A stretch of DNA of 64,000 nucleotides from Paraburkholderia polaris (GTDB lineage Bacteria; Pseudomonadota; Gammaproteobacteria; Burkholderiales; Burkholderiaceae): contig NZ_JABBGJ010000046.1 of assembly GCF_012927345.1 (NCBI RefSeq), positions 25,295 to 89,294 on the forward strand, read 5' to 3'. The notes beneath the pieces are model-generated. The model had not been told where the DNA came from. It did no database searches and saw only the letters and a list, made by a program, of their open reading frames with translations. Below are positions 42,836 through 52,273 of this stretch, in pieces (positions within the stretch are counted from its first letter, which is position 1; every line of letters starts with the position of its first letter). The position numbers were made by a program, and so were the translations under genes.

Positions 42836-44356
42836 GTGCAATCAGACTATCTCGCCCATGACGCCATCGGCCTCGCCGAACTGGTTCGAAGTCGCGAAGC
42901 CAGCGCGCGTGAGTTGCTGGACATCGCGATCTCCCGCACCGAGGCCGTCAATCCCGCGATCAATGCGATCGTCCTGAAGGACTACGACGCCGCGCGTCAG
43001 CGTGCCTCGCGTGACGATGCGAACAGAGCGAACGGCGCGAACCATACGGATGGTGGAAGCACGCACGCTGCGCTCGCGGGCGTGCCCTATCTGATCAAAG
43101 ACCTGGGCGCACCGGTCGCCGGGTTGCGCATGGCGATGGGCAGTCGTCACTATCGCCACTTCATTCCTACCGAGGACGCACCGGTCGTCGCGCTCGCGAA
43201 AGCGGCCGGCCTTAACATCTTCGCCAAGACCAGCACGTCCGAACTCGGTCAGATGCCTTATACGGAGCCCGAACTGTTCGGCGCGTGCCGCAATCCGTGG
43301 AATCTCGACCACACGCCTGGCGGCTCGAGCGGCGGTGCGGCCGCGGCGGTCGCCGCAGGCATCGTACCGCTTGCGCATGCATCGGACGGCGGCGGCTCGA
43401 TCCGCATTCCCGCTTCATGTTGCGGACTGTTCGGCCTCAAGCCTTCCCGCGGACGTGTGCCGCGCGCGACGCCAACCGCCGCGGCCGGTGATCTCGGCAT
43501 CGATCTCGCGGTATCGCGCAGCGTGCGCGACAGCGCGTTGCTGCTCGATCTGCTGGCGGGCAACGCGGACAGACCGCTCGGCGCGCCGGGTACTTTCCTT
43601 GGCGCAAGCCGCGAGCCATGCAAGCCGCTGAACATTGCGTACGTCACCGATTCGATGCTGGCACCCTCGCTCTCCGCCGACTCGCGCGCCGCGCTCGAAG
43701 ACGCCGCGCAACTCGCCAGTTCGCTGGGCCATAACATCGAACCGGTGTCGCTCGGGATCGATTTCGCGGCAGTCCGCCATGCGTTCCTGATGCTCTGGTC
43801 CGTGACGGCGGAAGAAATGGTGCTGCATGCCGATCGCATTACCGGCCGCAAACCGCTGCGCGACGAATTCGAAATCTCGACGTGGACCATGGCGCATGTC
43901 GGCCGCAAACTCGGCGAGCGCGGCCTGCCCAGCGCACTGGAAGAACAGCGCCGCATCACCGAACGCCTCACCGATTTGCTGAGCCGCTACGACGTGCTGC
44001 TGTGCGCGACGCTCGCTGGCGCTCCGATCAAGATCGGCGAAATGCATCCCACCTCTGCGGAGCGCATGCAGATGCGCGCCGTCACGGCGATGCCGCTCGA
44101 ACCCCTGATGAAAAAGCTGCTGACCGAAGCATCGAACAAGGCGTTCGCATGGGCGGGATGCACGGAGGTGTTCAATCTGAGCGGACAACCGGCGATGTCG
44201 GTGCCGCTGTACTGGAACGCGCGCGGGCTGCCTATCGGCGTGCAGTTCGCCACGCGTAACGGCGGTGAAGCAACGCTGTTGCGACTGGCCGCGCAACTCG
44301 AAGCGGCGCGGCCGTGGTTCGACAAACGGCCGCCGTTAATGCAGGCGCGCAGCTAG
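42836..44356 (+). CDS. Amidase (amidase-signature family)
   Basis: A 506-residue enzyme with the complete Ser-cisSer-Lys machinery: the lysine in VPYLIKDLGAPVAG near 87, GGSSGGAAAAVAAGIVPLAHA near 162, and the nucleophile in DGGGSIRIPASCCGLFGLKPSRG near 185. It hydrolyses a small amide to acid plus ammonia; the substrate is unknown. GTG start at 42836 with an AGGAT-like site further up. Its downstream neighbour, an MHS-type transporter on the opposite strand, may import or export a carboxylate but the link is not proven. Confidence 0.9.
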   Translation: MQSDYLAHDAIGLAELVRSREASARELLDIAISRTEAVNPAINAIVLKDYDAARQRASRDDANRANGANHTDGGSTHAALAGVPYLIKDLGAPVAGLRMAMGSRHYRHFIPTEDAPVVALAKAAGLNIFAKTSTSELGQMPYTEPELFGACRNPWNLDHTPGGSSGGAAAAVAAGIVPLAHASDGGGSIRIPASCCGLFGLKPSRGRVPRATPTAAAGDLGIDLAVSRSVRDSALLLDLLAGNADRPLGAPGTFLGASREPCKPLNIAYVTDSMLAPSLSADSRAALEDAAQLASSLGHNIEPVSLGIDFAAVRHAFLMLWSVTAEEMVLHADRITGRKPLRDEFEISTWTMAHVGRKLGERGLPSALEEQRRITERLTDLLSRYDVLLCATLAGAPIKIGEMHPTSAERMQMRAVTAMPLEPLMKKLLTEASNKAFAWAGCTEVFNLSGQPAMSVPLYWNARGLPIGVQFATRNGGEATLLRLAAQLEAARPWFDKRPPLMQARS

Positions 44357-44465
44357 ACGAAGGGGCGCCCAGCGTATCGACTCAGACGCCTACTCAAGCG
44401 CCCACGCAAGCAACGATTCGTGCAACGACAGACGAATCAACCCGAGCAGCCGCGCCACTGAACAC

Positions 44466-45758
44466 TCAAGCCGGTTTGCGCTGCGCATCGAGATCCGCGT
44501 GCCGCTTGCCGGGGATGCACGCTACCGCGACGATCGACAACGCCAATCCGCCCATCACGTAGTAAGTCGGCGCGAGTGGCGAACCCGTGGTGTTGATGAG
44601 CCACGTCACGACGAAAGGCCCGAAGCCGCCGAACAGCATCACCGCGACGTTGTACGCGAGTGATAAACCAATCGAGCGCACGTTCGCCGGAAACAGTTCG
44701 GCGATTAACGCGCCGAACGGTCCGTAATATCCGGACAGCGTAATCGACAGTAGCGCCTGCACCAGAATCAGTTTCGACACGCTCGGCTCCGCCGCGAGCC
44801 AAGCGAACAGCGGATAGATGATCACGAGCGTCAGCACCAGCGACCACAGCGAAAGCCCTTTGCGTCCGATCCTGTCCGACCATGCGCCCGTCAGCGGCGA
44901 GAGCACGGTCAACAGCAGATTGCCGACGATCACCGCGTAAAAGGATTGCGCATAGGGCAGCTTCAACTGCTTGACCGCGAAGGTCGGCAGATAGCTGATC
45001 AGCACGTAGATCGTCACGGTGAGCGCGATCACCGCGCCGAGTCCGCACAACACGTCGCGGGTATGGCACTTGAACACTTCGCCGAGCGTCGCGCGCCGCG
45101 CCGTTTTTTGCGCAAGCAGAAAGACTTCCGAATCGGAGAGATGCCGGCGGATATAGAAACCGATCGGCCCGATGATCAAGCCCAGAATGAACGGTACGCG
45201 CCAGCCCCATGACTTCAACGCCTCGGGCGAGAGGCCATGCGTGATCAACGCACCAACCACAGCACCGAGCAGAAGCGCCGCCGCCTGACTCGCCATCTGC
45301 CAGCTGCCGTAGAAACCGCGCTTCGAGAACGGCGCCGCTTCGATCAGCAAAGCAGTAGAACTGCCGAATTCACCGCCGGCGGAAAAGCCCTGCAGCAAAC
45401 GCCCGAGCACGATCATCAACGGCGCGCCGATACCGATCGCCGAATACGGCGGGGCAATCGCCAGCAGCAGAATGCCAAGCGTCATCAGCGCGATGACGAG
45501 CAACAGCGCCGCCTTGCGTCCCGCGCGATCTGCGTAAAGTCCAAGTACGATGCCGCCGATCGGCCGCATGACAAATGCAACGCCGAAGGTTGCGGTGGTC
45601 AGCAGCATCGACGAATAGTCGTTGCCTACCGGGAAGAATAATTGTGCGATCACCACCGTGAGGAAACCGAACACGGTGAGGTCGTACCATTCGAGCGCAT
45701 TGCCAATCACGGCCGCCACGACGGCCCGTGTGTGGAGGCTCCTTGACGCTGGTGCCAT
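44466..45758 (-). CDS. Metabolite:H+ symporter (MHS family of MFS)
   Basis: A 430-residue protein with 12 membrane segments. The MHS signature VVAAVIGNALEWYDLTVFGFLTVVIAQLFFP near 11-41 and LQGFSAGGEFGSSTALLIEAAP near 118 place it with citrate, proline/betaine and alpha-ketoglutarate symporters. It should import a carboxylate or zwitterion with H+. ATG with GGAG 6-7 bases upstream. Substrate cannot be fixed from sequence alone. Confidence 0.88.
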   Translation of the reverse strand: MAPASRSLHTRAVVAAVIGNALEWYDLTVFGFLTVVIAQLFFPVGNDYSSMLLTTATFGVAFVMRPIGGIVLGLYADRAGRKAALLLVIALMTLGILLLAIAPPYSAIGIGAPLMIVLGRLLQGFSAGGEFGSSTALLIEAAPFSKRGFYGSWQMASQAAALLLGAVVGALITHGLSPEALKSWGWRVPFILGLIIGPIGFYIRRHLSDSEVFLLAQKTARRATLGEVFKCHTRDVLCGLGAVIALTVTIYVLISYLPTFAVKQLKLPYAQSFYAVIVGNLLLTVLSPLTGAWSDRIGRKGLSLWSLVLTLVIIYPLFAWLAAEPSVSKLILVQALLSITLSGYYGPFGALIAELFPANVRSIGLSLAYNVAVMLFGGFGPFVVTWLINTTGSPLAPTYYVMGGLALSIVAVACIPGKRHADLDAQRKPA

Positions 45759-45916
45759 TCGAATCTCCAGCCTGCGAAAAGTGTGGCGTGGTACGGCGTC
45801 TCAGCGTGGATGTGCGTCAGCGCGTCTCTTATCTCTTAGTGTGAGTGAGAAAAAACAGCGCCGGCCGCAGCAATCGCATTGGAGTGTAAAGAGCGCGCAA
45901 GCTGTTTTCAAGCTGC

Positions 45917-45951
45917 AAAAAGGCGTCTGTCGCGCAGGGCGGCAGACGCCT
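45917..45951 (-). terminator. Terminator of the HiPIP gene
   Basis: Arms AGGCGTCTG and CAGACGCCT (45921-45929 and 45943-45951). On the minus strand the stem leads into TTTTT, 82 bases past the stop. Confidence 0.8.
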
Positions 45952-46032
45952 CGATGATCGGACAGCAGTCCGGCGCCGTCATGTTGCAGCGCATTGGCCG
46001 CGCCACTGAGCGTGTGCGCGACCCGAACGGAA

Positions 46033-46344
46033 TCAGGCCTTCTTGTTATATGCGCTGCACCAACCCTTGCTCGCGACCTGCTTGCCCGCGAACATCGGGC
46101 AACCGGCGTAAGCGTCGGTCGGCTTGCCTTGATAGAAGCTGCAGTTGCCGCAGTCCTGGCCGGCCGCGTATTTCGCGAACTTGGCCTTGTCGACTTTGGT
46201 CGCATCGGCCTTGTAGCCGAGCGCTTGTGCGGTCGGATCGGTCTCGGCGACCTTCGGTGCGTCTGCAAAAGCCTGGCGCGACAGCGCGAAGGTCGAGGCC
46301 ACACCAATGCTGGTGATCAAAAACGTACGACGGGAAGATTTCAT
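46033..46344 (-). CDS. High-potential iron-sulfur protein (HiPIP)
   Basis: A 103-residue precursor with a twin-arginine signal (SSRRTFLITSIGVAST). Cluster ligands are C65, C68, C82 and C96, spaced CxxC...C...C as in HiPIPs. The mature ~76-residue protein carries a [4Fe-4S] cluster working at +350 mV-type potentials as a periplasmic electron carrier. The Tat signal fits folding with cluster before export. Its partner enzyme is not evident here. Confidence 0.93.
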   Translation of the reverse strand: MKSSRRTFLITSIGVASTFALSRQAFADAPKVAETDPTAQALGYKADATKVDKAKFAKYAAGQDCGNCSFYQGKPTDAYAGCPMFAGKQVASKGWCSAYNKKA

Positions 46345-46543
46345 GGGGACTCACTCCATTTATATTGAACTGATCGCCGTTCTGATGACAGCGGTCCCCA
46401 AGGATAGCAACGAAGCCGTCGCGCGTGACGGCCCAAATGGTAGAGATAAGCGAATTGGTACGACGCCACGCTCGAATATCGAGCGCGGCACGCCGGCTAA
46501 TCATGTGACGCAAGCACCCGGGTGAAAACCCGGGGTGCGACGA

Positions 46544-47650
46544 TTAGGCGCGCCCGCTCAATTCGCAGACGCGCTGCGCAATCGCCAGCGAGGCCGTCAA
46601 TCCCGGCGACTCAATACCGAACAGATTGACGAGCCCGCGCACGCCATGCGCGGCCGGACCTTGAATCACGAAGTCGGCGGCGGGCTCGCCTGGGCCGGAG
46701 AGCTTCGGACGAATCCCCGCATAAGCGGGCTGCAAGGCATCGTCGGGAAGCGCGGGCCAGTAAGCACGAATCGCCGCGTAAAAGGAGTCCGCGCGATGCG
46801 GATCGACGTCGTAATTGATCGCGTCGACCCATTCGACGTCGGGACCGAAGCGCGCCTGGCCGCCAAGATCGATCGTTAGATGTACGCCGAGGCCGGCTTC
46901 GTTCGGCATCGGGTAAATCAGGCGGCTGAACGGCGCGCGCCCCGAGATGCTGAAGTAGTTGCCGCGCGCGAGATAGAGGGGCGGCACATGACGCGCGTCG
47001 AGGCCACGAATCGTGCGCGCCAGCGCGTTCGCTTGCAAGCCGGCGCTGTTGATCACGCAGGCGGCGCTAATCGTGGTCGGCGCGCTGCCACCCACCTTGA
47101 TGATGAAGCGGCCGTTGCTCGCCTCGATCGCCTTGACCGGCGCGTGGAACGCGCAGACTGCGCCGTCGCGCTCGGCGTCGCCCTGAAGCGCCAGCATCAA
47201 CTGGTGACTATCGACGATGCCCGTCTGCGGCGAGAACACAGCCTCCACACATTCGAGCGCGGGTTCGAGCGCTTGCGCCTGGTCGCCGCTGATCCGCATC
47301 AGATCGAGCACGCCGTTCTCACGGCCCTTCGCCATGATGCTTTCGAGCTGAGGAATCTGGTTGCGCGAGGTGGCCACCAGCAGTTTGCCGCAGCGTGAAT
47401 GCGGCACATTGTGTTCAACGCAATAGTCGTAGAGCATCTCGCGGCCACGCACACAGAGCGCCGCTTTCAACGAGCCGCGCGGATAGTAGATCCCCGCGTG
47501 AATCACTTCGCTATTGCGCGAACTGGTGCCTACGCCGATCGCTTCGGCCGCTTCCAGCACGATCACCTCGCGCCCGCGCGCCGCCAGTGCACGCGCCACC
47601 GCGAGACCGATCACGCCTGCGCCGATCACTACACATTCGATTTGATCCAT
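46544..47650 (-). CDS. FAD-dependent oxidoreductase, L-2-hydroxyglutarate oxidase-like
   Basis: A 368-residue FAD enzyme of the DAO family. FAD motif VVIGAGVIGLAVARALAARG at 7-26, GTSSRNSEVIHAGIYYPRGSLKAALCVRG, typical of LhgO/L2HGDH proteins, and a C-terminal YAGIRPKLSGPGEPAADF with ESPGLTASLAIA. L-2-hydroxyglutarate is the likely substrate, with 2-oxoglutarate the product. AAGGGAC lies before the ATG. The glutarate/lysine context genes are not adjacent. Confidence 0.87.
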   Translation of the reverse strand: MDQIECVVIGAGVIGLAVARALAARGREVIVLEAAEAIGVGTSSRNSEVIHAGIYYPRGSLKAALCVRGREMLYDYCVEHNVPHSRCGKLLVATSRNQIPQLESIMAKGRENGVLDLMRISGDQAQALEPALECVEAVFSPQTGIVDSHQLMLALQGDAERDGAVCAFHAPVKAIEASNGRFIIKVGGSAPTTISAACVINSAGLQANALARTIRGLDARHVPPLYLARGNYFSISGRAPFSRLIYPMPNEAGLGVHLTIDLGGQARFGPDVEWVDAINYDVDPHRADSFYAAIRAYWPALPDDALQPAYAGIRPKLSGPGEPAADFVIQGPAAHGVRGLVNLFGIESPGLTASLAIAQRVCELSGRA

Positions 47651-47806
47651 GTCCCTTGACGCGGCTGACCTCGCCGCGCGCTGCCTCGTTCACCCGATAT
47701 ACATGAAGACAGGGTGCGGCTATCGAGGACCGCACACCGCTCGCTGTCGAACGCATCTGGCCTTACGCAACCACTTTGCAAAATTGTACGACGCTGCACA
47801 GACACA

Positions 47807-47836
47807 AATGCCCGCAGTCGGACGACTGCGGGCATT
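47807..47836. terminator. 13-base-pair hairpin of uncertain direction
   Basis: Perfect 13-base arms with a 4-base loop. Neither side has a strong T run, so it could be a remnant terminator or a small RNA end. Confidence 0.4.
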
Positions 47837-48033
47837 CGGTCTTGAGCAGGTCTAAAACGTATAGGCCGGACAAGATCAGTGTACGCCGTCGACGGTCGCC
47901 GCGCTCGACTCTTCATGCGGACGGGGCGTCGAGTGGCGCCGCGTGGTGACATGCAATCGCATCTCATAATTAGCAACAATTGCCGGAGCATTCATCGTCT
48001 TTCCGGTATAGAAGCCCGATTTGAGACCATAAA

Positions 48034-48055
48034 AAAGCCGCCCAAAGGCGGCTTT
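48034..48055 (-). terminator. Terminator of the AAA+ ATPase gene
   Basis: Arms AAAGCCGCC and GGCGGCTTT around CAAA. On the minus strand the stem is followed by six T residues, 25 bases past the stop. Confidence 0.85.
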
Positions 48056-48079
48056 CAGGCAAAAAAAGGGTAAAAAACA

Positions 48080-49057
48080 TCAAAAACCGATCGGTTTCCG
48101 GCGATTTCCGTAATCCAGCCGGATGTCGCCAGCGTCGATCCAATCGCGCCCGTCGATGCGCGCCGCGCCGAAGCCATTGAGAATCGCGCGCCGCATTTCA
48201 CGGGGCGATGCCGGCTTCAGCGCATTGAGCGCGGCGTCGCCTAGCGTTGCGGGAAAGCGCAGACCCCAGTTATGCGCCGAGCGAATCTCGTCGTAGATCG
48301 ATTGGGCGATACGGCGTGCGCCGTCATGATCCGGCGGCGGAATCTCATACACGTTCATCCGGTTCAGAATCGGCTCCGGGATCGAGCGCTCGTCGTTCGC
48401 CGTGGCGATCCAGATCACGTGGCCGGCATTGATCGGAATCTCGGCGAATTCGTCGATGAAGGTCTGCGCCGTGTCGTGCTCAAGCAGCGCGTAAAGCGCG
48501 CCGAGCGGATCGTATTGCGAATCGCCGGTGGCCTTGTCGATTTCGTCGACGGCGATCACGGGGTTCGCGTAGCTGCCGTTCACGAGCGCATCGAACACCT
48601 TGCCCGGCTTCGCGTTCTTCCACTGCGACGAGGCGCCCGACAGAATCCACCCCGCCGTCAGCGAACTCATCGCCACGTACTGGTAGGCGGTGCCGAGCAG
48701 GCGCGCCAACTGCTTGGCAAAGTGCGTCTTGCCGATGCCCGGGTCGCCGAGCAGCAGGATCGGCATCAGTTCAAGCCGGTCTTCAGTCTCGAGACACAAG
48801 GCGACCTGCTTGCGAATGTCGTCGAGCGGCGCTGAAAAGTTGGGCAGCGCGTCGATCAGATCGTCGATCGACGGCATCCGGTTCGGCTTGACGCAGAAGC
48901 GCAGATTGCCGGTTTTCAGCATCTTTTCGTAAGTGGCACGCAGCGCCTCGTTCGCGCCTTCGCCGAGATCGTTCAGTGCGGTCTCGACCTGATCGAGGTC
49001 GTACACCCGACTGAAAGACGCCACGGCGATTTCCTGTTTGACCATTGCTGTTGTCAT
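48080..49057 (-). CDS. AAA+ ATPase, MoxR/Lon-like without protease domain
   Basis: A 325-residue protein. Walker A GDPGIGKT at 104-111, Walker B VIAVDEID at 167-174, sensor-1-type WIATANDERSIPEPILNRMN near 230 (with arginine finger in the LNR), and a helical lid ending NRRKPIGF. Only one AAA domain is present; there is no Lon protease domain or zinc finger. It could remodel a protein or complex, as MoxR-type ATPases do. No VWA partner gene is adjacent. Confidence 0.82.
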   Translation of the reverse strand: MTTAMVKQEIAVASFSRVYDLDQVETALNDLGEGANEALRATYEKMLKTGNLRFCVKPNRMPSIDDLIDALPNFSAPLDDIRKQVALCLETEDRLELMPILLLGDPGIGKTHFAKQLARLLGTAYQYVAMSSLTAGWILSGASSQWKNAKPGKVFDALVNGSYANPVIAVDEIDKATGDSQYDPLGALYALLEHDTAQTFIDEFAEIPINAGHVIWIATANDERSIPEPILNRMNVYEIPPPDHDGARRIAQSIYDEIRSAHNWGLRFPATLGDAALNALKPASPREMRRAILNGFGAARIDGRDWIDAGDIRLDYGNRRKPIGF

Positions 49058-49407
49058 CGCTCACCCCGTCTGGCTGGTCTTGCTGCTGCGGCGCCTGATG
49101 GGCGCCGTTTCAAGTCCAGTGTAACGAGGACATATTCGTGTGCAAGCCAGCAGTCGTGCGGCTCTGCTGCTAACAACGGCCCCGTTTTCTGCGATGCCCC
49201 GGAGGAAGTCTTCTTTGAGGGACGCCTCGAAGTACGGCCCACTCGGAGGCGCCCCGAAGGCAGTCTCTTCGGGGATTCACTCTTTCACCTGAAATGGTGT
49301 ATTGCTGAACCCGGCCCCGTTTGAAGTGTCAGAAAAGCGTTCGCCCCATCAGGCGTAAGATGGCCCTCTGACTACTCTGCCGGACGCAGTAACCGGAGAC
49401 TCTTTCT
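49058..49407. other. Intergenic region with short hairpins
   Basis: 350 bases without a supported gene. Near 49253-49275 an inverted repeat CCCCGAAG..CTTCGGGG could form a stem, but it lacks a T run. The promoter of the secreted-protein gene should lie at its right end. Confidence 0.5.
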
Positions 49408-49902
49408 ATGTGGAAAACCAGTATCGCCGCCGTGCTGTTCGGCACTTCGCTGCTTGCAAACGCGCAGCAAGGGTCGGCACAACAGGTCGTTCAATGGCAG
49501 TTGCAGGTCATGCGCGACGGCCAGCAGATCGATTCATTCGACGGCACCACTACCGTCGGCCAGGCGCGCACGGACACGCACCACAAGATGATGCAGCATA
49601 ACGTCGGCTGTAAAGATCAGCCCGGCGGTAGCATCGATCTGGCGCGCACGCTGACGGTCTCGCCGCTGCACGCGGATGCAAATGCGGTCACGCTGTCGAT
49701 CGAAGCCCAGGAAACGTTCGAGGAAGACGCCCCGCAGCAAACCGATACCGGCTGCAAGCTGCCGCCGCAGCCGCGTCAGGTGAGCGCGAGCCATCCCGGC
49801 CTGACGGTGCCAGCCGGCCAGTGGACCAGCTGGACGATCGTCGACAAGAATCCGAACCTCGTCTATCGCGTGCGTGCGAGCCTTGCGAACGGTCCGAGCT
49901 AA
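49408..49902 (+). CDS. Secreted protein of unknown function
   Basis: A 164-residue precursor with a Sec signal peptide (MWKTSIAAVLFGTSLLANA, cleavage near 19). The mature part has two cysteines (GCKDQ, GCKLPPQ) that may form a disulfide, and alternating beta-type stretches (VVQWQLQVMRDGQQIDS, ASHPGLTVPAGQWTSW). I do not recognise the family. GGAGA lies 9 bases before the ATG. It precedes the EEP hydrolase gene by 94 bases. Confidence 0.7.
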   Translation: MWKTSIAAVLFGTSLLANAQQGSAQQVVQWQLQVMRDGQQIDSFDGTTTVGQARTDTHHKMMQHNVGCKDQPGGSIDLARTLTVSPLHADANAVTLSIEAQETFEEDAPQQTDTGCKLPPQPRQVSASHPGLTVPAGQWTSWTIVDKNPNLVYRVRASLANGPS

Positions 49903-49996
49903 AGCAAACCAGCGGCAAACCTGCACAGTTAAGAGCAAACGCAAGCGAACTCAAGCGAATAACCGAAGCCTCAACAGAACACGTGGACAACGCGGC

Positions 49997-50794
49997 ATGC
50001 GAAACCCAGAAGAATTGATCCGCGAGAGCGTAGCGCCCAAGGATTTCATTGCGGTGAGCTGGAATCTGCATAAGGGCCGCACACCGCTCGGCTTTCAGGC
50101 CTGGCAGGCGATGCAGCGCTGGGTACAGTCGACCCATGCGGACGCGTATTTTTTACAGGAAGCGATGGCGCGGCGCATGCCCGCGCCGATATTGGCAAGT
50201 AGTTTTGGCTCGCCGCTCACCGATCCGTTGAGCGATGTCTGGCATTGCCAGGCCACCGAGATCGCACGCGCGGCCGAGCTCGAAATCGCGCTTGGGCCGA
50301 ACGTGTTCAAGCCCTCGTGGCGGCATGGCAATGCGATTCTGTCGCCGCATCCGCTCGATCTCGGCGGGCGCTGGGATATCTCCGCGCATCGCTTCGAAAA
50401 ACGCGGCCTGCTGGTGGCGCGGGCGACCTTCGGCGGTCATTCAGTCACGCTGTTGTGCGCGCATCTCGCGCTCACGCGCTCGGCGCGCTTGCGGCAGATG
50501 AACTGGATCGCGCACTGGATCGCGAAGGAAGCGCCGGAAGGTCCGTTGGTGCTGGCCGGCGACTTCAACGACTGGCGCAACGACTCGGTGCCGCTCTTCG
50601 CCGAACACGGCCTGCAGGAAGTGGCCACGCTGCTCGGTGAATCGGGCCGCACGTTCCCGGCCTTCTCGCCGGCGCTGGCGCTCGACAAGATGTTCGTGCG
50701 CGGCATGAAACCGGTCGAATGGATCCAGCCGACGCAGGAAACGGCGTGGCTGTCGGATCACTTGCCGTATATGGCTCGGCTGCGGGTCGAGTGA
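49997..50794 (+). CDS. Endonuclease/exonuclease/phosphatase (EEP) family hydrolase
   Basis: A 265-residue DNase I-like enzyme. Catalytic blocks are FIAVSWNLHKGR near 18-29, FLQEAMARRM near 55, GDFNDWRND near 189 and TAWLSDHLPYMARLRV at the end (SDH). The closest known relatives are YbhP-type proteins found next to cardiolipin synthase in E. coli; here the synthase is absent. Substrate may be nucleic acid or a phosphoester. The ATG at 49997 gives the normal family start; the frame is open further upstream without support. Confidence 0.85.
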   Translation: MRNPEELIRESVAPKDFIAVSWNLHKGRTPLGFQAWQAMQRWVQSTHADAYFLQEAMARRMPAPILASSFGSPLTDPLSDVWHCQATEIARAAELEIALGPNVFKPSWRHGNAILSPHPLDLGGRWDISAHRFEKRGLLVARATFGGHSVTLLCAHLALTRSARLRQMNWIAHWIAKEAPEGPLVLAGDFNDWRNDSVPLFAEHGLQEVATLLGESGRTFPAFSPALALDKMFVRGMKPVEWIQPTQETAWLSDHLPYMARLRVE

Positions 50795-50813
50795 GGAGGC
50801 TGGGTTCGGTTGC

Positions 50814-50838
50814 AAGGGCAGCGCGGCTGCCCTTTTCT
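50814..50838 (+). terminator. Terminator of the EEP hydrolase gene
   Basis: Arms AAGGGCAGC and GCTGCCCTT around GCG, followed by TTCTTTTT, 19 bases past the stop. Confidence 0.85.
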
Positions 50839-50966
50839 TTTTGCAGCGGCTGTACAGACCGGAGACACGGCTGACAAGTGTGCGAGGACATGGTTGACAC
50901 TTCCGGGCGATCCAACGCCCGTCCCGACCATGCCCTCTGGACGCAAAGAAATATTGCAAGCCTCGG

Positions 50967-51965
50967 CTAGCCCTTGCGCGGCGTCCAGGTCAGCGTCGCC
51001 GCGATCTCCTCGCCCGGCTCCAGCACACAGCCGCCCACCTGCTCCTGCATGTCGACCGCGTTGAAGCAATCGGTGGTGTTGGTCACCGGTTCCACGCACA
51101 GTTGCGCATCGTTGGCGGGCGCGAATACGACCAGATGATCGAAGGGCGTATCGGCGGTCATCGTCAATTGACGGTGTTCGTCGGGCCACGCAATCGTCGC
51201 CTCGCGCGACCAGTTGGCGAAGTTGTTGTCGAGCGCGAACGCGTCCGGCGACATGCCGTGACGCAGCGCCTCAACCGCGGGGTGCGGGCCGAGATGCGTG
51301 GGCAGCACGTCCGCGTCGGCATGCCACATGCGTTGCACATTGGCGTAGACGCGGGTCTGCGCGGTGCGTGGATAGTACGGGTGATGGCCCATGCCGAAGG
51401 GCATCGGCCGGTCACCCAGATTCTGCGCGGACAACGCGACGTGCAGTGCGCCGCCGACCAATTCGATACGCTGCTGCGCGCGATAACGGAACGGCCAGTC
51501 GCCAGGCTGCTGCGGATCCGGTGTGTGTTCGAAGTGCAACTCCACTGAACTCTCCGTGCACGCACCTACCTGCCAGGGATGCCGCCACGCATTGCCATGC
51601 AACGCGTGCGCAAAACGCAAGTCATTACCGCTCAGATCGACTGTGCCGCCGCCGAACTCAAAACGCGCATCGCGAATCCGGTTGCAGTAGGGAAACAGCG
51701 GAAAGCTCGCCATGCGTAGCGGATCGCGTTCATCGAACGCCGCTTGCGTGGCCGGCCTCAGCCAGTGCAGCGCGCCTTCAGGCGTCGACTCGTAGTAAGC
51801 CGCCAACGCGCCGCCGACTTCAGGCGCGACCACTACTCGCGTGGCGCCTGACGTCAGCGTGACAAGCGCCGGCGCGATCGCGCGGTCGTCGAGCCATGCG
51901 AGCTCGGTGAGGTTAGTGAGGTCAGTGACGAGCGGCCGGACCGGATTCAGGGAAACGTCGCGCAT
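50967..51965 (-). CDS. Aldose 1-epimerase-like protein
   Basis: A 332-residue galactose-mutarotase-fold protein. Family blocks are GGALAAYYE near 46, SFPLFPYCNRIRDARFEFGG near 85 (the NR motif), the LHGNAWRHPW catalytic-type histidine region near 118, MGHHPYYPR near 193 (second His) and a terminal GEEIAATLTW. It should interconvert alpha and beta anomers of a hexose. It diverges from the LacI gene and shares its control region, which links it to the ABC sugar importer. The ATG at 51965 lacks a good ribosome site of its own; it lies 2 bases after the stop of a 14-codon leader ORF with a strong site. Confidence 0.85.
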   Translation of the reverse strand: MRDVSLNPVRPLVTDLTNLTELAWLDDRAIAPALVTLTSGATRVVVAPEVGGALAAYYESTPEGALHWLRPATQAAFDERDPLRMASFPLFPYCNRIRDARFEFGGGTVDLSGNDLRFAHALHGNAWRHPWQVGACTESSVELHFEHTPDPQQPGDWPFRYRAQQRIELVGGALHVALSAQNLGDRPMPFGMGHHPYYPRTAQTRVYANVQRMWHADADVLPTHLGPHPAVEALRHGMSPDAFALDNNFANWSREATIAWPDEHRQLTMTADTPFDHLVVFAPANDAQLCVEPVTNTTDCFNAVDMQEQVGGCVLEPGEEIAATLTWTPRKG

Positions 51966-51967
51966 GG

Positions 51968-52012
51968 TCAGAAAAGGCGGAGCCTCAGGCGGATGGCGGC
52001 ATGAACGCCCAT
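51968..52012 (-). CDS. Possible 14-residue leader peptide for the epimerase gene
   Basis: ATG at 52012 has AGGAG 6 bases upstream. It encodes MGVHAAIRLRLRLF and stops at 51968, only 2 bases before the epimerase ATG, whose own ribosome site is weak. Translation of the leader could load ribosomes onto the epimerase start (coupling) or sense arginine/leucine supply. It lies in another frame from the epimerase gene. Sequence evidence only. Confidence 0.4.
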   Translation of the reverse strand: MGVHAAIRLRLRLF

Positions 52013-52104
52013 GGATGTCTCCTATGACGTGCCGCGCACAGCGCGCGGCCGGCGAACCGTCAGGGTCCGCGCGACCGAGAATCGCACGCCAAAGCATATC
52101 GGTC

Positions 52105-52210
52105 AATATTATTAGTAATAAATTTGCCAGAATGCACCGAATCATGCCTCGCGAAACCTCCCAAATGGCGGGTTAGCGTGCGTTGCCGCGCGCATATTAT
52201 TAGTGGTACC
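52105..52210. promoter_or_regulatory. Divergent operators TATTATTAGT between epimerase and LacI genes
   Basis: A near-perfect palindrome, TATTATTAGTAATA (52107-52120, 12 of 14 symmetric), and a related half-symmetric TATTATTAGTGGTA (52195-52208) lie 88 bases apart. They stand out in G+C-rich DNA. The same 10-mer TATTATTAGT recurs at 53341-53350 before the ABC operon. A LacI-type operator pair with possible looping is the natural reading. Confidence 0.65.
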
Positions 52211-52273
52211 GTCAGCACCACACATGCCACCGACATGCCCTTGCTTTCGCGCCGCTGCAGCGCGGCCCGCACA

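Larger units (their letters stand above)
47651..48079. other. Intergenic region with two hairpins
   Basis: 429 bases without a supported gene. A perfect hairpin (AATGCCCGCAGTC/GACTGCGGGCATT, loop GGAC) lies at 47807-47836, with only a weak T-rich tail (GGTCTT) on plus. The AAA ATPase terminator is at 48034-48055. Other short frames here look spurious. Confidence 0.55.
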
